64,000 bases of DNA from Xanthobacter aminoxidans (GCF_023571765.1 NZ_JAMJXC010000008.1:124001-188000), one strand, 5' to 3'. Numbered from the stretch's first letter, positions 46,454-56,087 are shown. The notes: a model not told the origin generated them from the letters alone. Translations and numbers: made by a program.

Positions 46454-47992
46454 ATGGACGAGGACACGCTGAAGGAACTCGAATCGCGTCGCACATCCGC
46501 TCGCGCCATGGGGGGCGCGGCCGCGCTTGCCAAGCTCAAGGCCGCGGGCAAACTCGACGCACGGGAGCGGATCGAGCGGCTGCTCGATCCCGGCTCATTC
46601 CGGGAAATCGGGCTTCTCGCCCGCAGCCAGCACGGCGCGCTCAAGGCACGCACGCCGGCCGACGGCCTCGTCGCAGGATGGGGCACCATCGACGGGCGGG
46701 AGGTCTATGTGGCCTCCGAGGATGCCTCGGTGATCGCCGGAACGCGCGGCCGCGTGGCTGAAGCGAAGAGCCAGCGTGTGCGCGACCTTGCCTTGCGCCA
46801 TCGCCGTCCCTTCATCGCGCTGATGGAAGCGGGTGCCGGCCGATTTCAGGAGAATAACGGCGCCATCGCGGCCGGTCTCGGGGCCCGCTTCAAGGAGCAT
46901 TTCATGCTCTCCGGCCGGGTTCCGCAGGTGGCGGCGGTCATGGGCGCATGCTTCGGCGGCCCCTCCTTCACCGCGCTTCAATCCGACTTTGTCACCATCG
47001 TCGCCGGCTCCGGATATATGGGCATGTCCGGGCCGCCCGTTGTGAAGGTGGGTATCGGCAAGGTGGTCTCCGCCGAGGACATCGGCGGGGCCGAGAAGAG
47101 CGCCGCAATCACCGGCCAGGCGGATATGCTGACCCGGAGTGATGTGGAGGCGCTTGCGGCGATCCGCGCGTTTCTCTCCTTCCTACCCTCAAATTGCGAT
47201 GAACTTCCGCCGACCGTGGCGCCGCGCCCGGCCGCCTGCGACACCCCGGAGGGCGCGCTGCGGCTCACGCAGATCGTCTCCGACAACCATCGCCGCGCCT
47301 ACGACATGGAGGAGCTGATCCGGCTGATCGTCGACGGCGGCGAGCTGTTCCATTACCGGCAGACCTACGGGCCGAGCCTCATCACCGCCTTTGCCCGCAT
47401 GGATGGCCAGTCGGTGGGCATTCTCGCGAATAACCCCATGAAGATGGCCGGGGCGATCGACGAGAAGGGCATCCAGAAGGCGCGAAAGTTCGTCGATACC
47501 TGCAACGCCTTTCATATCCCCCTGGTGTTCCTTGTGGATTGCCCCGGCTTCATGGTGGGTCCGGAGATCGAGAACCAGCGGATGGTCTCGCTCGCCTCGC
47601 GCTTCCTGAACAGCGTCATCGGCGCGAGCGTGCCGAAGGCGACCATCGTCCTGCGCAAGGCGGTGGGCCTCGCCTATCTCGCCATGGGTGGGCGCGTGAT
47701 GGCGCCGGACGCCATCGTCGCCTGGCCGACCGCGCAGTTCGACGTGATGGGCCCCGCAGCCGGGGTCGAACTCACCTACGGCAAGGAGATCGCCAAGGCA
47801 GCAGATCCGGCCGCCCGGCGCCGCGAGTTGCTGGCGAGCGCGGAGGCGCAGGCCTCCGCCTATCTCGCCGCCGAGATGGCCCTGATCGACGACGTCATCG
47901 CGCCGACCGAGACCCGCGCCGTGATCCTTGACGTGCTCGCCCGCACCCGCCCGGGGCGCGAGCCCTCATTCAAGCACCGCATCGATCCATGA
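46454..47992 (+). CDS. acyl-CoA carboxylase, carboxyltransferase subunit (PccB/MccB-like)
   Basis: 512 residues from ATG 46454. Both crotonase-like halves are visible: RTPADGLVAGWGTIDGREVYVASEDASVIAGT and MGACFGGPSFTALQSDFV in the first, GILANNPMKMAGAIDEKG, FLVDCPGFMVGPEIE and AWPTAQFDVMGPAAGVEL in the second. It transfers CO2 from carboxybiotin to an acyl-CoA. The combination of free BCCP and separate biotin carboxylase is unusual for propionyl- or methylcrotonyl-CoA carboxylases, so the substrate is open. Confidence 0.9.
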   Translation: MDEDTLKELESRRTSARAMGGAAALAKLKAAGKLDARERIERLLDPGSFREIGLLARSQHGALKARTPADGLVAGWGTIDGREVYVASEDASVIAGTRGRVAEAKSQRVRDLALRHRRPFIALMEAGAGRFQENNGAIAAGLGARFKEHFMLSGRVPQVAAVMGACFGGPSFTALQSDFVTIVAGSGYMGMSGPPVVKVGIGKVVSAEDIGGAEKSAAITGQADMLTRSDVEALAAIRAFLSFLPSNCDELPPTVAPRPAACDTPEGALRLTQIVSDNHRRAYDMEELIRLIVDGGELFHYRQTYGPSLITAFARMDGQSVGILANNPMKMAGAIDEKGIQKARKFVDTCNAFHIPLVFLVDCPGFMVGPEIENQRMVSLASRFLNSVIGASVPKATIVLRKAVGLAYLAMGGRVMAPDAIVAWPTAQFDVMGPAAGVELTYGKEIAKAADPAARRRELLASAEAQASAYLAAEMALIDDVIAPTETRAVILDVLARTRPGREPSFKHRIDP

Positions 47993-49611
47993 AAGCGCAC
48001 GCGATGAGGCCGCAAACCCCGAGGCAGCCGCTGCCTGAGTCCTGGGACATTGAAACCGATGTGCTGGTCGTGGGCTTTGGCGCGGCCGGCGCCGTCGCCG
48101 CCATCGAGGCGTCTGATTGCGGGGCCCGCACGCTGCTGATCGAGAAGATGGACTTCCCCGGCGGGCTGTCCGTGGTGTCAGCCGGCGGGATCCGCGTGAG
48201 CGGCGATCGCGCGGCGGCGCTCTCCTATCTCGAAGCCACCTGCGGCGAGCGGACGCCGCAGATCCTGCTGGAGGCGCTGGCCGACGGCATGGTGGAAGTG
48301 GAAGGCTATATGCGCGGCCTCGCCCGTCTCAGCGACGCCAAGGTTCGCGTTACGTCGGCGCTCGGCAACTATCCCCTGCCGGGATACGAGGCGCTCGGCT
48401 ATTGCGAAGTCGAATCGGTGCCGGCACTGGAGGACGGCACCTGCTTTCCCCAGGCGGGGCCGGTGAAGAACGGCACGCGCCTCTTCAAGGTACTTGCCGA
48501 CAATGTCGCGGCACGCGCGGTCAAAGTTCTTATGTCGACCCCGGCGCGTCGGCTCCTGACGGACGCCGACGGTGCGGTGATTGGCCTTCTGGCCGAGCAC
48601 GACGGCCGTCCGCTGGCAATCCGGGCGCATGGCGGTGTGGTCCTCGCCTGCGGTGGGTTCGAGGCCGATGCGGAGATGCAGCGTCAGTACTTCCAGAAGG
48701 GGGCCGTGCTGACGGGATCCTTCCGCGGCAACACCGGTGACGGCATCCGCATGGCCCAGGCTGTGGGCGCCGACCTCTGGCACATGTGGCACTATCACGG
48801 CCCTTACGGCCTCGTGCATCCCGACCCGGACTACCCGTTCGGCCTCTATCTCAAGGCGGTGCCCATGTGGACGCCGGCCCCCAGCGGGACGCAGACACTG
48901 GGCGCCGCGACCCTCGGCACCGATCCCGCGCCGGGAAGAGCCTCCGAGAAGGTCCTGCCACGCCTCGCCTGGATCCTCGTCGATCAGGCCGGCCGGCGTT
49001 TCATGGACGAGTATCCGCCCTATCCCGGCGATACCGGCGTGCGCCCGTTCGATGCCTTCGACCCGAAGCGCCAGGGGTTCCCGCGCGATCCGGCGTTCCT
49101 CGTGTTCGACGATGCCGGCCGGCGCATGTATCCGCTGGGGCGCTCGGTTCACAACGACCCGCAGCCGAACCTCGGTTGGAGCGCAGACAATGCGCGCGAG
49201 ATCGAGGCTGGCATCTTCCACCGCGCCGATACCCTTGAAGAGCTTGCGGCGCTGATGGACGTGCCCGGGCCTGAGCTGCGTGCCACGGTCGAGGCCTGGA
49301 ACGCCGCCGTCGCGGCGAGCCGCGACGCGGCCTTCGGCCGGCTGCCGGAGACCATGGCGCCGATCAGCGAGCCCCCCTTCTATTTCGGGCGGGTTCGCCC
49401 TGTCGTCATCAACACACAGGGTGGTCCGCGCCACGATGTGCACCAGCGCGTGCTGGACCCCTTCGGCATGCCGATCCCCGGCCTCTATGCGGCAGGCGAG
49501 CTCGGCAGCCTGTTCGGCCACATCTATATGAGCGGCGGCAACCTCGCCGAATGCGTCATCGGCGGTCGCACCGCCGGCCGGCAGGCGGCCGAGGCGAGAT
49601 TTCCCGCCTGA
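47989..49611 (+). CDS. FAD-dependent dehydrogenase (fumarate reductase flavoprotein/KstD-like)
   Basis: 540 residues. FAD-binding VVGFGAAGAVAAIEA at about 25-40, KMDFPGGLSVVSAGG, and the closing FAD motif GLYAAGELGSLFGHIYMSGGNLAECVIGGRTAG. Family members catalyse 1,2-dehydrogenation next to a ketone or reduction of an enoyl group. It overlaps the carboxyltransferase stop as ATGA, so both are made together. No membrane or haem partner is adjacent. Confidence 0.85.
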   Translation: MKAHAMRPQTPRQPLPESWDIETDVLVVGFGAAGAVAAIEASDCGARTLLIEKMDFPGGLSVVSAGGIRVSGDRAAALSYLEATCGERTPQILLEALADGMVEVEGYMRGLARLSDAKVRVTSALGNYPLPGYEALGYCEVESVPALEDGTCFPQAGPVKNGTRLFKVLADNVAARAVKVLMSTPARRLLTDADGAVIGLLAEHDGRPLAIRAHGGVVLACGGFEADAEMQRQYFQKGAVLTGSFRGNTGDGIRMAQAVGADLWHMWHYHGPYGLVHPDPDYPFGLYLKAVPMWTPAPSGTQTLGAATLGTDPAPGRASEKVLPRLAWILVDQAGRRFMDEYPPYPGDTGVRPFDAFDPKRQGFPRDPAFLVFDDAGRRMYPLGRSVHNDPQPNLGWSADNAREIEAGIFHRADTLEELAALMDVPGPELRATVEAWNAAVAASRDAAFGRLPETMAPISEPPFYFGRVRPVVINTQGGPRHDVHQRVLDPFGMPIPGLYAAGELGSLFGHIYMSGGNLAECVIGGRTAGRQAAEARFPA

Positions 49612-50059
49612 CCTCGTCCAGCGGAAATCAAGCAAGGCCCCGCCGCGTTCGATCGACGGTGTTACCCCATCTCGCATGCGGTCCGCCGGCGCGGCGACTC
49701 TTGTGCCGCAGCAAGAAAAATACGCTACGGACGGCACCGCGATGCAGCATGTCCACCACGTGGACAGCCGCGACAATTCGCTGTCGGAAGGCCCTCGCTC
49801 ATCCTACCCCTCAGGCAAGAATAATATCCGGGAGGATGACATGACTGACGGCGCCCCTGCCCCACCGCGTGCCGAGCAATCCTTTGCGCTTTCCATCTCG
49901 GAACGGCCCAGGACAATCAGCCTTCATCAGTAAATCAAGACGCTGGCATCTTGGCGTCGCAGGGACTTTGTTCGCTTGCGCGCGAGTCGCGGGCGGCCCC
50001 GGCACGCCTGTATCTGCTTTCAAGAACACAGCCAAAAAACAGAGAGGCCCCGAGGATCC
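49612..50059. other. 448-bp intergenic region before the MFS gene
   Basis: It contains one short frame with a good ribosome site (49841-49933, listed separately) and an A-rich patch near 49710-49725 (GCAAGAAAAATACGC). No terminator hairpin with a T-run and no conserved gene were recognised. It separates the CoA cluster from the aromatic meta-cleavage cluster, so it should hold the end of one and the promoter of the other. Confidence 0.4.
49841..49933 (+). CDS. 30-residue open frame with strong ribosome site (leader peptide or relic)
   Basis: ATG 49841 is preceded by GGGAGGATGAC, a better site than most genes here. The peptide starts MTDGAPAPPRAEQSF and ends ISLHQ with TAA. It matches no family I know. 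It could be a translated leader of the MFS operon 126 bases downstream, or the start of a gene lost by deletion. Confidence 0.3.
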   Translation: MTDGAPAPPRAEQSFALSISERPRTISLHQ

Positions 50060-51364
50060 ATGACACACGCCACTTATCCCCTTTCAGGACAAGCCGCGCC
50101 GAGTCTCAACAAGGGACAGTGGCGGATCATCTTTCTCGCGAGCCTCGGCGGGTCGCTCGAATTCTACGATTTCATCATCTACGGCATCTTCGTCCAGTAT
50201 ATTTCCGCCCAGTTCTTCCCGACAGATGATCCCTACGTCTCGCTGATCCTCTCCTTCTCGGTCCTGGCCCTCGGCTTCCTGGCCCGGCCGTTCGGTGGGG
50301 CAGTGCTGGGCATTCTGGGCGACCGCTATGGCCGCCGGCCGGTCTTCATCGGCTCGCTGGGCCTCACCACGCTCGCCACCATCGCCATCGGCCTGCTGCC
50401 GAACTACCAGTCCTGGGGCATTGCGGCGCCGCTGCTGCTGGTGGCCTTCCGCCTCGTGCAGGGCATCTGCCTCGGCGGCGAACTGCCGGGCGCGGTGACC
50501 TATGCGGTGGAGGCGGCCCCCGCCCGCGCGGGCCTTGCCTGCGGCTTCATCATCTTCTGCGTCAATGTGGGCGTGCTCATCGCGACCCTGGTCAATCTCG
50601 GCATCCAGTACGCGCTGCCGCCGCAGGATGTGGCGGACTACGGCTGGCGCATCGCCTTCCTCCTCGGCGGTGTCATCGGTCTCATCAGCTTCGCGCTGCG
50701 CCGCAAGCTCGAAGAGTCGCCGGAGTTCGTGAACCTCCACGGCAAGGCCACACGGCATCCCCTGCGCGAACTGATGCGCCATCACGGCCGCTCGGTGCTG
50801 GTGGCGGCTGGCGTCGCCGCCATCATCGCCGGGTTCAACGGCATGCTCTACGGCTTCGTGCCCGCATTCCTGGTGAAGACGCTGCATTATCCCGCCCCCG
50901 ACGTGGCGCTGGCCATGACGGTGGCGCTGGTGGTCAGCTCCATCGGCCTCATCCTCGCCGGCTGGGCCGGGGACTTCGTGCCCGGACGCCTCATCCTGCG
51001 GGCCGGATCGCTGGGCATGGTGGTCGTGGTGGTCCCGCTGTTCGCGCTGATGGCGAACCACGGCGCCAGCATCGTCCTGGTGCTGAGCCTGCTGTCGCTG
51101 GTGTTCTCGCTGGCGAGCGGCATCTGGCCCAGCATCCTCGCCGGCTTGTTCCCGACGCAGGTGCGCTTCACCGGCATCGCCTTGTCCTACAATGTGAGCG
51201 TCACGCTGCTGTCCGGCTTCGCGCCGCTGGCCGCCACCGCGCTTATCGCACAGACCGGGATGAATGCGGCCCCCGCGCTCTACATCGCGGCGTCCGCGGC
51301 GCTGACCTTCTGGTGCAGCTTTCTCATTCCCGCCCGTTCGGCCTCGGCGCTGCCGCCGGCCTGA
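50060..51364 (+). CDS. MFS transporter, metabolite:H+ symporter (MHS) family
   Basis: 434 residues from ATG 50060 (GAGG five bases upstream). The MHS hallmarks are present: SLGGSLEFYDFIIYGIF in helix 1, LARPFGGAVLGILGDRYGRRPVF between helices 2 and 3, and RLVQGICLGGELPGAVTYAVE. About twelve membrane segments. It probably imports the aromatic acid degraded by the following genes; a longer frame upstream has no support. Confidence 0.9.
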   Translation: MTHATYPLSGQAAPSLNKGQWRIIFLASLGGSLEFYDFIIYGIFVQYISAQFFPTDDPYVSLILSFSVLALGFLARPFGGAVLGILGDRYGRRPVFIGSLGLTTLATIAIGLLPNYQSWGIAAPLLLVAFRLVQGICLGGELPGAVTYAVEAAPARAGLACGFIIFCVNVGVLIATLVNLGIQYALPPQDVADYGWRIAFLLGGVIGLISFALRRKLEESPEFVNLHGKATRHPLRELMRHHGRSVLVAAGVAAIIAGFNGMLYGFVPAFLVKTLHYPAPDVALAMTVALVVSSIGLILAGWAGDFVPGRLILRAGSLGMVVVVVPLFALMANHGASIVLVLSLLSLVFSLASGIWPSILAGLFPTQVRFTGIALSYNVSVTLLSGFAPLAATALIAQTGMNAAPALYIAASAALTFWCSFLIPARSASALPPA

Positions 51365-51414
51365 GGCCGGCCCCCGCCGCCACCACGACCCACCCCACCC
51401 GGAGGACCACCGTC

Positions 51415-52383
51415 ATGGGCGTCATCGCGCTCGGTTATCTCGGCATCCGCTCGGACAGGATGGACGACTGGAACACCTTCGCCTCGGGCCTCCTTGCCAT
51501 GCAGGCGATGGATGCGACGCGCGCCCAGACGACCTTCCGCATGGACGACCAGCGCCAGCGCCTGTTCGTGGTGAACGAGCCGGGCGCGGTGATCGCCGCC
51601 ATCGGCTGGGAGGTGGAGGAGAAGGCGGACCTCGACCTTTTCGCAGCGCGCCTCGAGGCCGCCGGCGTCGCGGTGGCGCGGGGCACGCGGTCGCTCGCCG
51701 ACCGGCGCTTCGTCGAGGACCTCATCACCTTCGCCGATCCCGACGGCAACAGTGTCGAGCTGTTCTTCAACCCCATGCGGGCGAGCGACCCGTTCGTGCC
51801 CGGCCGCCCCATCTCGGGTTTTCGCACCGGCCCGTTCGGTATGGGCCACGCCGTGCTGCACGCGGTGCGGATCGACGCGCTCCTGCCCTTCTATCGAGAC
51901 CTGCTGGACTTCCACATCAGCGACTACGGGCTCACCCCCTATCCGCTCTATTTCTTCCACGTGAACGGGCGCCACCACAGCCTCGCCATGGTGGGCTCGG
52001 GGCAGACCGGCTTTCACCACTTCATGATCGAGTTCAACAATCTCGACGACGTGGGCCAGGGCTACGACCTCGCCGAACTGGACGAGGGGCGCCTCGCCTA
52101 CACGCTGGGGCGCCACACCAACGATTTCATGACCTCCTTCTACGCCCACTCGCCCTCCGGCTTCTTCGTGGAGAACGGCTGGGGCGGGCGGGTGATCGAT
52201 CCGGCCACATGGGAGCCGCACGAGACCTTCGCCGGGCCGAGCTTCTGGGGGCACGAGCGCCTCTATCTGCCCGAGGAGCCGCGCGCCCGCCTGCGCAACA
52301 TGCGCCTCGCGGCAGCCGCGAAAGGCCTCAGGTCGCCGGACGTGGTGGATTGCCCCTGGCTCTACAGCCGGCTGGCGGGCTGA
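51415..52383 (+). CDS. type I extradiol ring-cleavage dioxygenase (BphC-like)
   Basis: 322 residues, two vicinal-oxygen-chelate modules. The Fe(II) ligands are probably H145 (MGHAVLH), H202 (FHHFMIEF) and E253 (FVENGWGG), with spacing matching BphC. It opens a catechol ring next to the hydroxyls. GGAGG precedes ATG 51415. It works after the MhpA-type hydroxylase encoded next. Confidence 0.9.
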   Translation: MGVIALGYLGIRSDRMDDWNTFASGLLAMQAMDATRAQTTFRMDDQRQRLFVVNEPGAVIAAIGWEVEEKADLDLFAARLEAAGVAVARGTRSLADRRFVEDLITFADPDGNSVELFFNPMRASDPFVPGRPISGFRTGPFGMGHAVLHAVRIDALLPFYRDLLDFHISDYGLTPYPLYFFHVNGRHHSLAMVGSGQTGFHHFMIEFNNLDDVGQGYDLAELDEGRLAYTLGRHTNDFMTSFYAHSPSGFFVENGWGGRVIDPATWEPHETFAGPSFWGHERLYLPEEPRARLRNMRLAAAAKGLRSPDVVDCPWLYSRLAG

Positions 52384-52541
52384 CCGCCGCCCTCCCGTTC
52401 CAAGCCCCCGCGGGACCGCGCTGCCGCCCGCCCGCAGACCCTCTTCATCGCGCCGATGTCCGCCAGGCGGACGCCGGGACCGGCATCATTGCCGGCTGAG
52501 ACCCGCTCTGGGATCAGTCCGGCCCAAACACGGGGAAAACC

Positions 52542-54071
52542 ATGCCCGAGGCAAACGGCAGCACGCCGGATCCTTTCGACGTCGTCATCATCGGCCTCGG
52601 CCCCGTTGGCGCGACCCTCGCCAACCTGCTGGGCCTTCAGGGCGTCTCCACCCTCGTGCTGGAACGCGAGACAGAGGCCTATCACCTGCCGCGCGCGGTA
52701 CACTTCGATGACGAGGTGATGCGCGTGTTCCAGACCATCGGCCTCGCGGACGAGATCGTCCCGTCTCTGCGGGTCAATCCGGGCATGCGCTTCGTCGACG
52801 TGAACGGCGCGCTGCTGATGGACTGGCCACGCCCACCGGAGGTGAGCGAATTCGGCTGGCACGCCAGCTACCGCTTCCACCAGCCGGACTTGGAGCGGAC
52901 CCTGCGTGATGGCCTCAGGCGCTTCGCCAGCGTACGGGTGCGCACGCGCTGCGACGCCTTCGCCTTCGTTGAGGACGACGAGGGGGTGACGGTCCGTTAT
53001 GAAGACCTCTCCACCGGCCGCCTGCAGCAGGCCCGCGCCCGCTATGTGGTGGGCTGCGACGGTGCCCGCTCGCTGGTGCGCCGCTTCATCGGCTCCTCCA
53101 TGGACGACCTCGGCTTCCACGAACGCTGGCTGGTGGTGGACGCGGTTCTCCGGCGGCCGAAGCCCGAGCTGGGCGATCACACCATCCAGTATTGCGACCC
53201 CGCGCGCCCCGCCACCTATGTGCGCGGCCCCGGCGACCGCCGCCGCTGGGAGATCACCGTCCTGCCCGAGGAGGACGGCCGCGCCGTGGTGCATCCCGAG
53301 ACCGTCTGGTCGCTGCTGGCGCCGTGGCTCCGGCCCGATGAGGCAGAGCTGGAGCGCGCGGCGGTCTACACCTTCCATTCGGCGGTGGCGCAGCGCTGGC
53401 GCGCCGGCCGGCTGCTGCTGGCGGGCGACGCCGCGCACCAGACCCCGCCCTTCATGGGCCAGGGCATGTGCTCCGGCATCCGCGACGTGGCGAACCTCGC
53501 CTGGAAGCTCGAGGCGGTGGTGAAGGGGCGGGCCGAGGACGGCCTGCTCGACACCTACCAGAGCGAGCGGGCGCCCGACGCCCATGCCTATATCGAGACG
53601 GCGGTGCGACTCGGCGGCCTCATCAACACCTGCGGCACCGAGGCGACCCTGAACGCCGCCTTCCGCGACGCCGACGGCGTGGTGCGCCTGCGCAGCCGCG
53701 TGCCCCAGCTGGGACCGGGCGTCGCCATCGGCCGCGTGGACATCGCCGGCAGCCGCTTCGCCCAGCCCCGCCTCGCCGACGGGCGCCGGCTGGACGACGC
53801 CGTGGGCTTCGGCTTCGCCCTGCTGTGCCGCGATGCGCTTTGGCGCAGCGCCTCCGAGCGGGTGCGCCAGCGCTTCGAGGCGGCCGGCATCGCCGTCGTC
53901 ACCGTGGCCGACTGCCCCGACCTCGGCCCGCTGCTGGACGCGGCCGGCGCGGCGGCGGTGCTCGTCCGCCCGGATCGCTACGTGGCCGGAAGCGCGGTCG
54001 ACGAGACGGACCTTGCCGCCATGGCCGATGCGCTGGCCCCTGCCGCCCCCGCACAGGCCTCCGCCGCCTGA
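52542..54071 (+). CDS. FAD-dependent aromatic hydroxylase, MhpA-like
   Basis: 509 residues of the class A flavin monooxygenases: VIIGLGPVGATLANLLGLQGV near the N terminus, the NADPH/FAD motif YVVGCDGARSLVRR, and GDAAHQTPPFMGQGMCSGIRD. The N-terminal LPRAVHFDDEVMRVFQTIGL is characteristic of MhpA (3-(3-hydroxyphenyl)propionate hydroxylase) relatives. It likely inserts a hydroxyl ortho to an existing phenol to make the catechol for the dioxygenase. Confidence 0.88.
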   Translation: MPEANGSTPDPFDVVIIGLGPVGATLANLLGLQGVSTLVLERETEAYHLPRAVHFDDEVMRVFQTIGLADEIVPSLRVNPGMRFVDVNGALLMDWPRPPEVSEFGWHASYRFHQPDLERTLRDGLRRFASVRVRTRCDAFAFVEDDEGVTVRYEDLSTGRLQQARARYVVGCDGARSLVRRFIGSSMDDLGFHERWLVVDAVLRRPKPELGDHTIQYCDPARPATYVRGPGDRRRWEITVLPEEDGRAVVHPETVWSLLAPWLRPDEAELERAAVYTFHSAVAQRWRAGRLLLAGDAAHQTPPFMGQGMCSGIRDVANLAWKLEAVVKGRAEDGLLDTYQSERAPDAHAYIETAVRLGGLINTCGTEATLNAAFRDADGVVRLRSRVPQLGPGVAIGRVDIAGSRFAQPRLADGRRLDDAVGFGFALLCRDALWRSASERVRQRFEAAGIAVVTVADCPDLGPLLDAAGAAAVLVRPDRYVAGSAVDETDLAAMADALAPAAPAQASAA

Positions 54072-54114
54072 TCTCGCTCACACCCCGAAACGTTCAAGGA
54101 AAAGGTTTGCCCCC

Positions 54115-54960
54115 ATGAAGTTCGCGTCCTTCACCCACGCCGGCAAGGCCGGCTACGGCCTCGTGACCGATGGCGGTATCGTCGATCTCGCCCGCCGCTT
54201 CCCCGAGGCGCCGACGCTGCGCGCCTTCATCGCCGGCGGTCTCGACCGCGCAGCCGCTTATGCCGGCGCGCCGGCGGATTTCGCCCTCGCCGACGTGACG
54301 CTGGCGCCGGTCATTCCCGACCCGGACAAGATCGTCTGCGTCGGCCTCAACTATCACGACCATGTGGTGGAGACGGGCCGCACGGTGACCCCCAATCCCA
54401 TGCTGTTCGCGCGCTATGCGGGCAGCCAGGTGGGAGACGGCGAAGCGCTGGTGAAGCCGCTGGAATCCGACGAGTTCGACTATGAGGGCGAGCTTGCCGT
54501 CATCATCGGCAAAGGCGGGCGACGCATCTCGGAGGCCGACGCGCTGTCCCATGTGGCGGGCTATGCCTGCTACAACGATGCCAGCGTGCGCGACTGGCAG
54601 CGCCACACCTCGCAGTTCATGCCCGGCAAGACCTTTGCCGCCACCGGCGGCTTCGGCCCGTGGATGGTGAGCGCCGACGAGATCGGCGATCCGACCCGCC
54701 TCACCCTAGCCACCCGTCTCAACGGCACTGAGGTGCAGCGCACCACCGTGGACCTGATGATCACGCCCATCCCCACCTTGATCGCCTACGCCTCCACCAT
54801 CCTGCCCCTGCTGCCCGGCGACGTGATCGTCTCCGGCACGCCCGGCGGGGTCGGTGCGCGGCGCACCCCCAAGCTGTTCATGAAGGACGGCGACGTGGTG
54901 GAGGTGGAAGTGAGCGGCATCGGCGTGCTGCGCAACCCCGTCGTCGCCGAGAAGGCCTGA
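54115..54960 (+). CDS. fumarylacetoacetate hydrolase-family protein
   Basis: 281 residues. Metal ligands E124 and E126 in DYEGELAV, GLNYHDHVVETG, QFMPGKTFAATGGFGPWMV and a C-terminal VIVSGTPGGVG are diagnostic of FAH/acylpyruvate hydrolases and 2-hydroxypentadienoate hydratases. In a meta pathway it could hydrolyse the ring-fission product directly or hydrate the dienoate. No alpha/beta-fold MhpC-type hydrolase is seen nearby. Confidence 0.88.
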   Translation: MKFASFTHAGKAGYGLVTDGGIVDLARRFPEAPTLRAFIAGGLDRAAAYAGAPADFALADVTLAPVIPDPDKIVCVGLNYHDHVVETGRTVTPNPMLFARYAGSQVGDGEALVKPLESDEFDYEGELAVIIGKGGRRISEADALSHVAGYACYNDASVRDWQRHTSQFMPGKTFAATGGFGPWMVSADEIGDPTRLTLATRLNGTEVQRTTVDLMITPIPTLIAYASTILPLLPGDVIVSGTPGGVGARRTPKLFMKDGDVVEVEVSGIGVLRNPVVAEKA

Positions 54961-55088
54961 GACCACACCCGGCCGGCCCGGTGCCCACCGGGCCGGCACA
55001 GGCTGGGCAGCGCCCGTCCATCGCGTGTAGTCTGGCGGGAAGACCGGTTCGTCCGGCCAAGGGGGAGCGCCGAGGATGGGGCCGGACC

Positions 55089-55913
55089 ATGGGACAACGA
55101 CCGGCTGATGATGGCGCGGGGACGCAGGACCGCACCGACAGCGTGCGCGCGCTGCGCCGCGGACTCGCCGTGCTGCGCCACATCAATGCGGTGGGCAGCA
55201 CCAGTGCCGCCGCCATCGCCCGTGCCCTCGACATCCCGCGCCCCACCGTCTACCGCCTGCTGCAGACGCTGGAGGAGGAGGGCTATGTGGCCTTCTCGGC
55301 CTCCTCGTCGCAGGTGCGTGTCACGCGCCTCTCCGCCAGCCTCGGCGACGGCTATGCATCGCATTCCCGCGTGTGCCAGGCGGCCGGGCCGGTGTTCGGC
55401 GAGCACGGGCCGCGCCTCGTCTGGCCTCTCGACCTGACGGTGTACGAGAACGCCGCCATGGTGATCCACGAGACCACCCACACGCGCAGCCCGCTTTCCA
55501 TCGACAGGGGCATGATCGGCTATCGCCTGCCCATGCTGCGCACCTCCGCGGGCCGCGCCTATCTCGCCTTCTGCCGGGACGAGGAGCGGGCGATGATCCT
55601 CGACCATCTGCGTCGCATCCCCGACCCGGAGGATCGCCCCTTCCTTGAGGAGGCATGGCTGAAGCGCATGATCGAGGAGACGCGCCGCCGCGCCATCGGA
55701 GTGCGCGATGGGGGCGAGTTCCGGCCGAAGACCTCCAGCATCGCCGCACCCGTTATGGTGGATGATCGGGTGGAGGCGGTGGTCTCGATGATCTGGATTC
55801 GCGCCGCTCTGTCACTGGACGAGGCGATTTCTGCGCATTCGGACGCATTGCTGGGCATAGCGCGCGCCATCGCGCGAACGATCTCCGCGCAGCCGGATGG
55901 GGCAGCTCCCTAG
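55089..55913 (+). CDS. IclR-family regulator (MhpR-like)
   Basis: 274 residues: winged helix at about 15-75 (VRALRRGLAVLRHINAVGSTSAAAIARALDIPRPTVYRLLQTLEEEGYV) and an IclR ligand domain (GYRLPMLRTSAGRAYLAFCRDEERA). Lies 128 bases downstream of the FAH gene in the same direction. MhpR-type activators sense phenylpropanoids; here the ligand is presumably the imported aromatic acid. Confidence 0.88.
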   Translation: MGQRPADDGAGTQDRTDSVRALRRGLAVLRHINAVGSTSAAAIARALDIPRPTVYRLLQTLEEEGYVAFSASSSQVRVTRLSASLGDGYASHSRVCQAAGPVFGEHGPRLVWPLDLTVYENAAMVIHETTHTRSPLSIDRGMIGYRLPMLRTSAGRAYLAFCRDEERAMILDHLRRIPDPEDRPFLEEAWLKRMIEETRRRAIGVRDGGEFRPKTSSIAAPVMVDDRVEAVVSMIWIRAALSLDEAISAHSDALLGIARAIARTISAQPDGAAP

Positions 55914-56070
55914 ATAGCCCCCAGAACGGAAGGAGCCCGGTCGCGCGACGCCATCGCGTGGCCGGGTGTTCTCCTCGGAGGGAGATCTGCCAGACCCGCG
56001 TTCTGACCACGGTTGTGAACCGGCGTGGAACAAGGCCCCTGTTTGAGGGGGGTATCGGCGTCCAAACGAG

Positions 56071-56087
56071 GCCCCTCTGACGGAGGG
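56071..56087. terminator. hairpin between convergent iclR and ridA genes
   Basis: CCCCTC (56071-56076) and GAGGGG (56082-56087) around TGACG; a second short stem TCCCC/GGGGA follows near 56114-56127. Located in the 255-base gap between facing genes, which shows nothing else. Confidence 0.45.

Noticed and set aside
50084-51061. 325-codon minus-strand frame opposite the MFS gene
   Set aside because: His/Asp/Glu-rich antisense of a membrane-protein gene; no domains.
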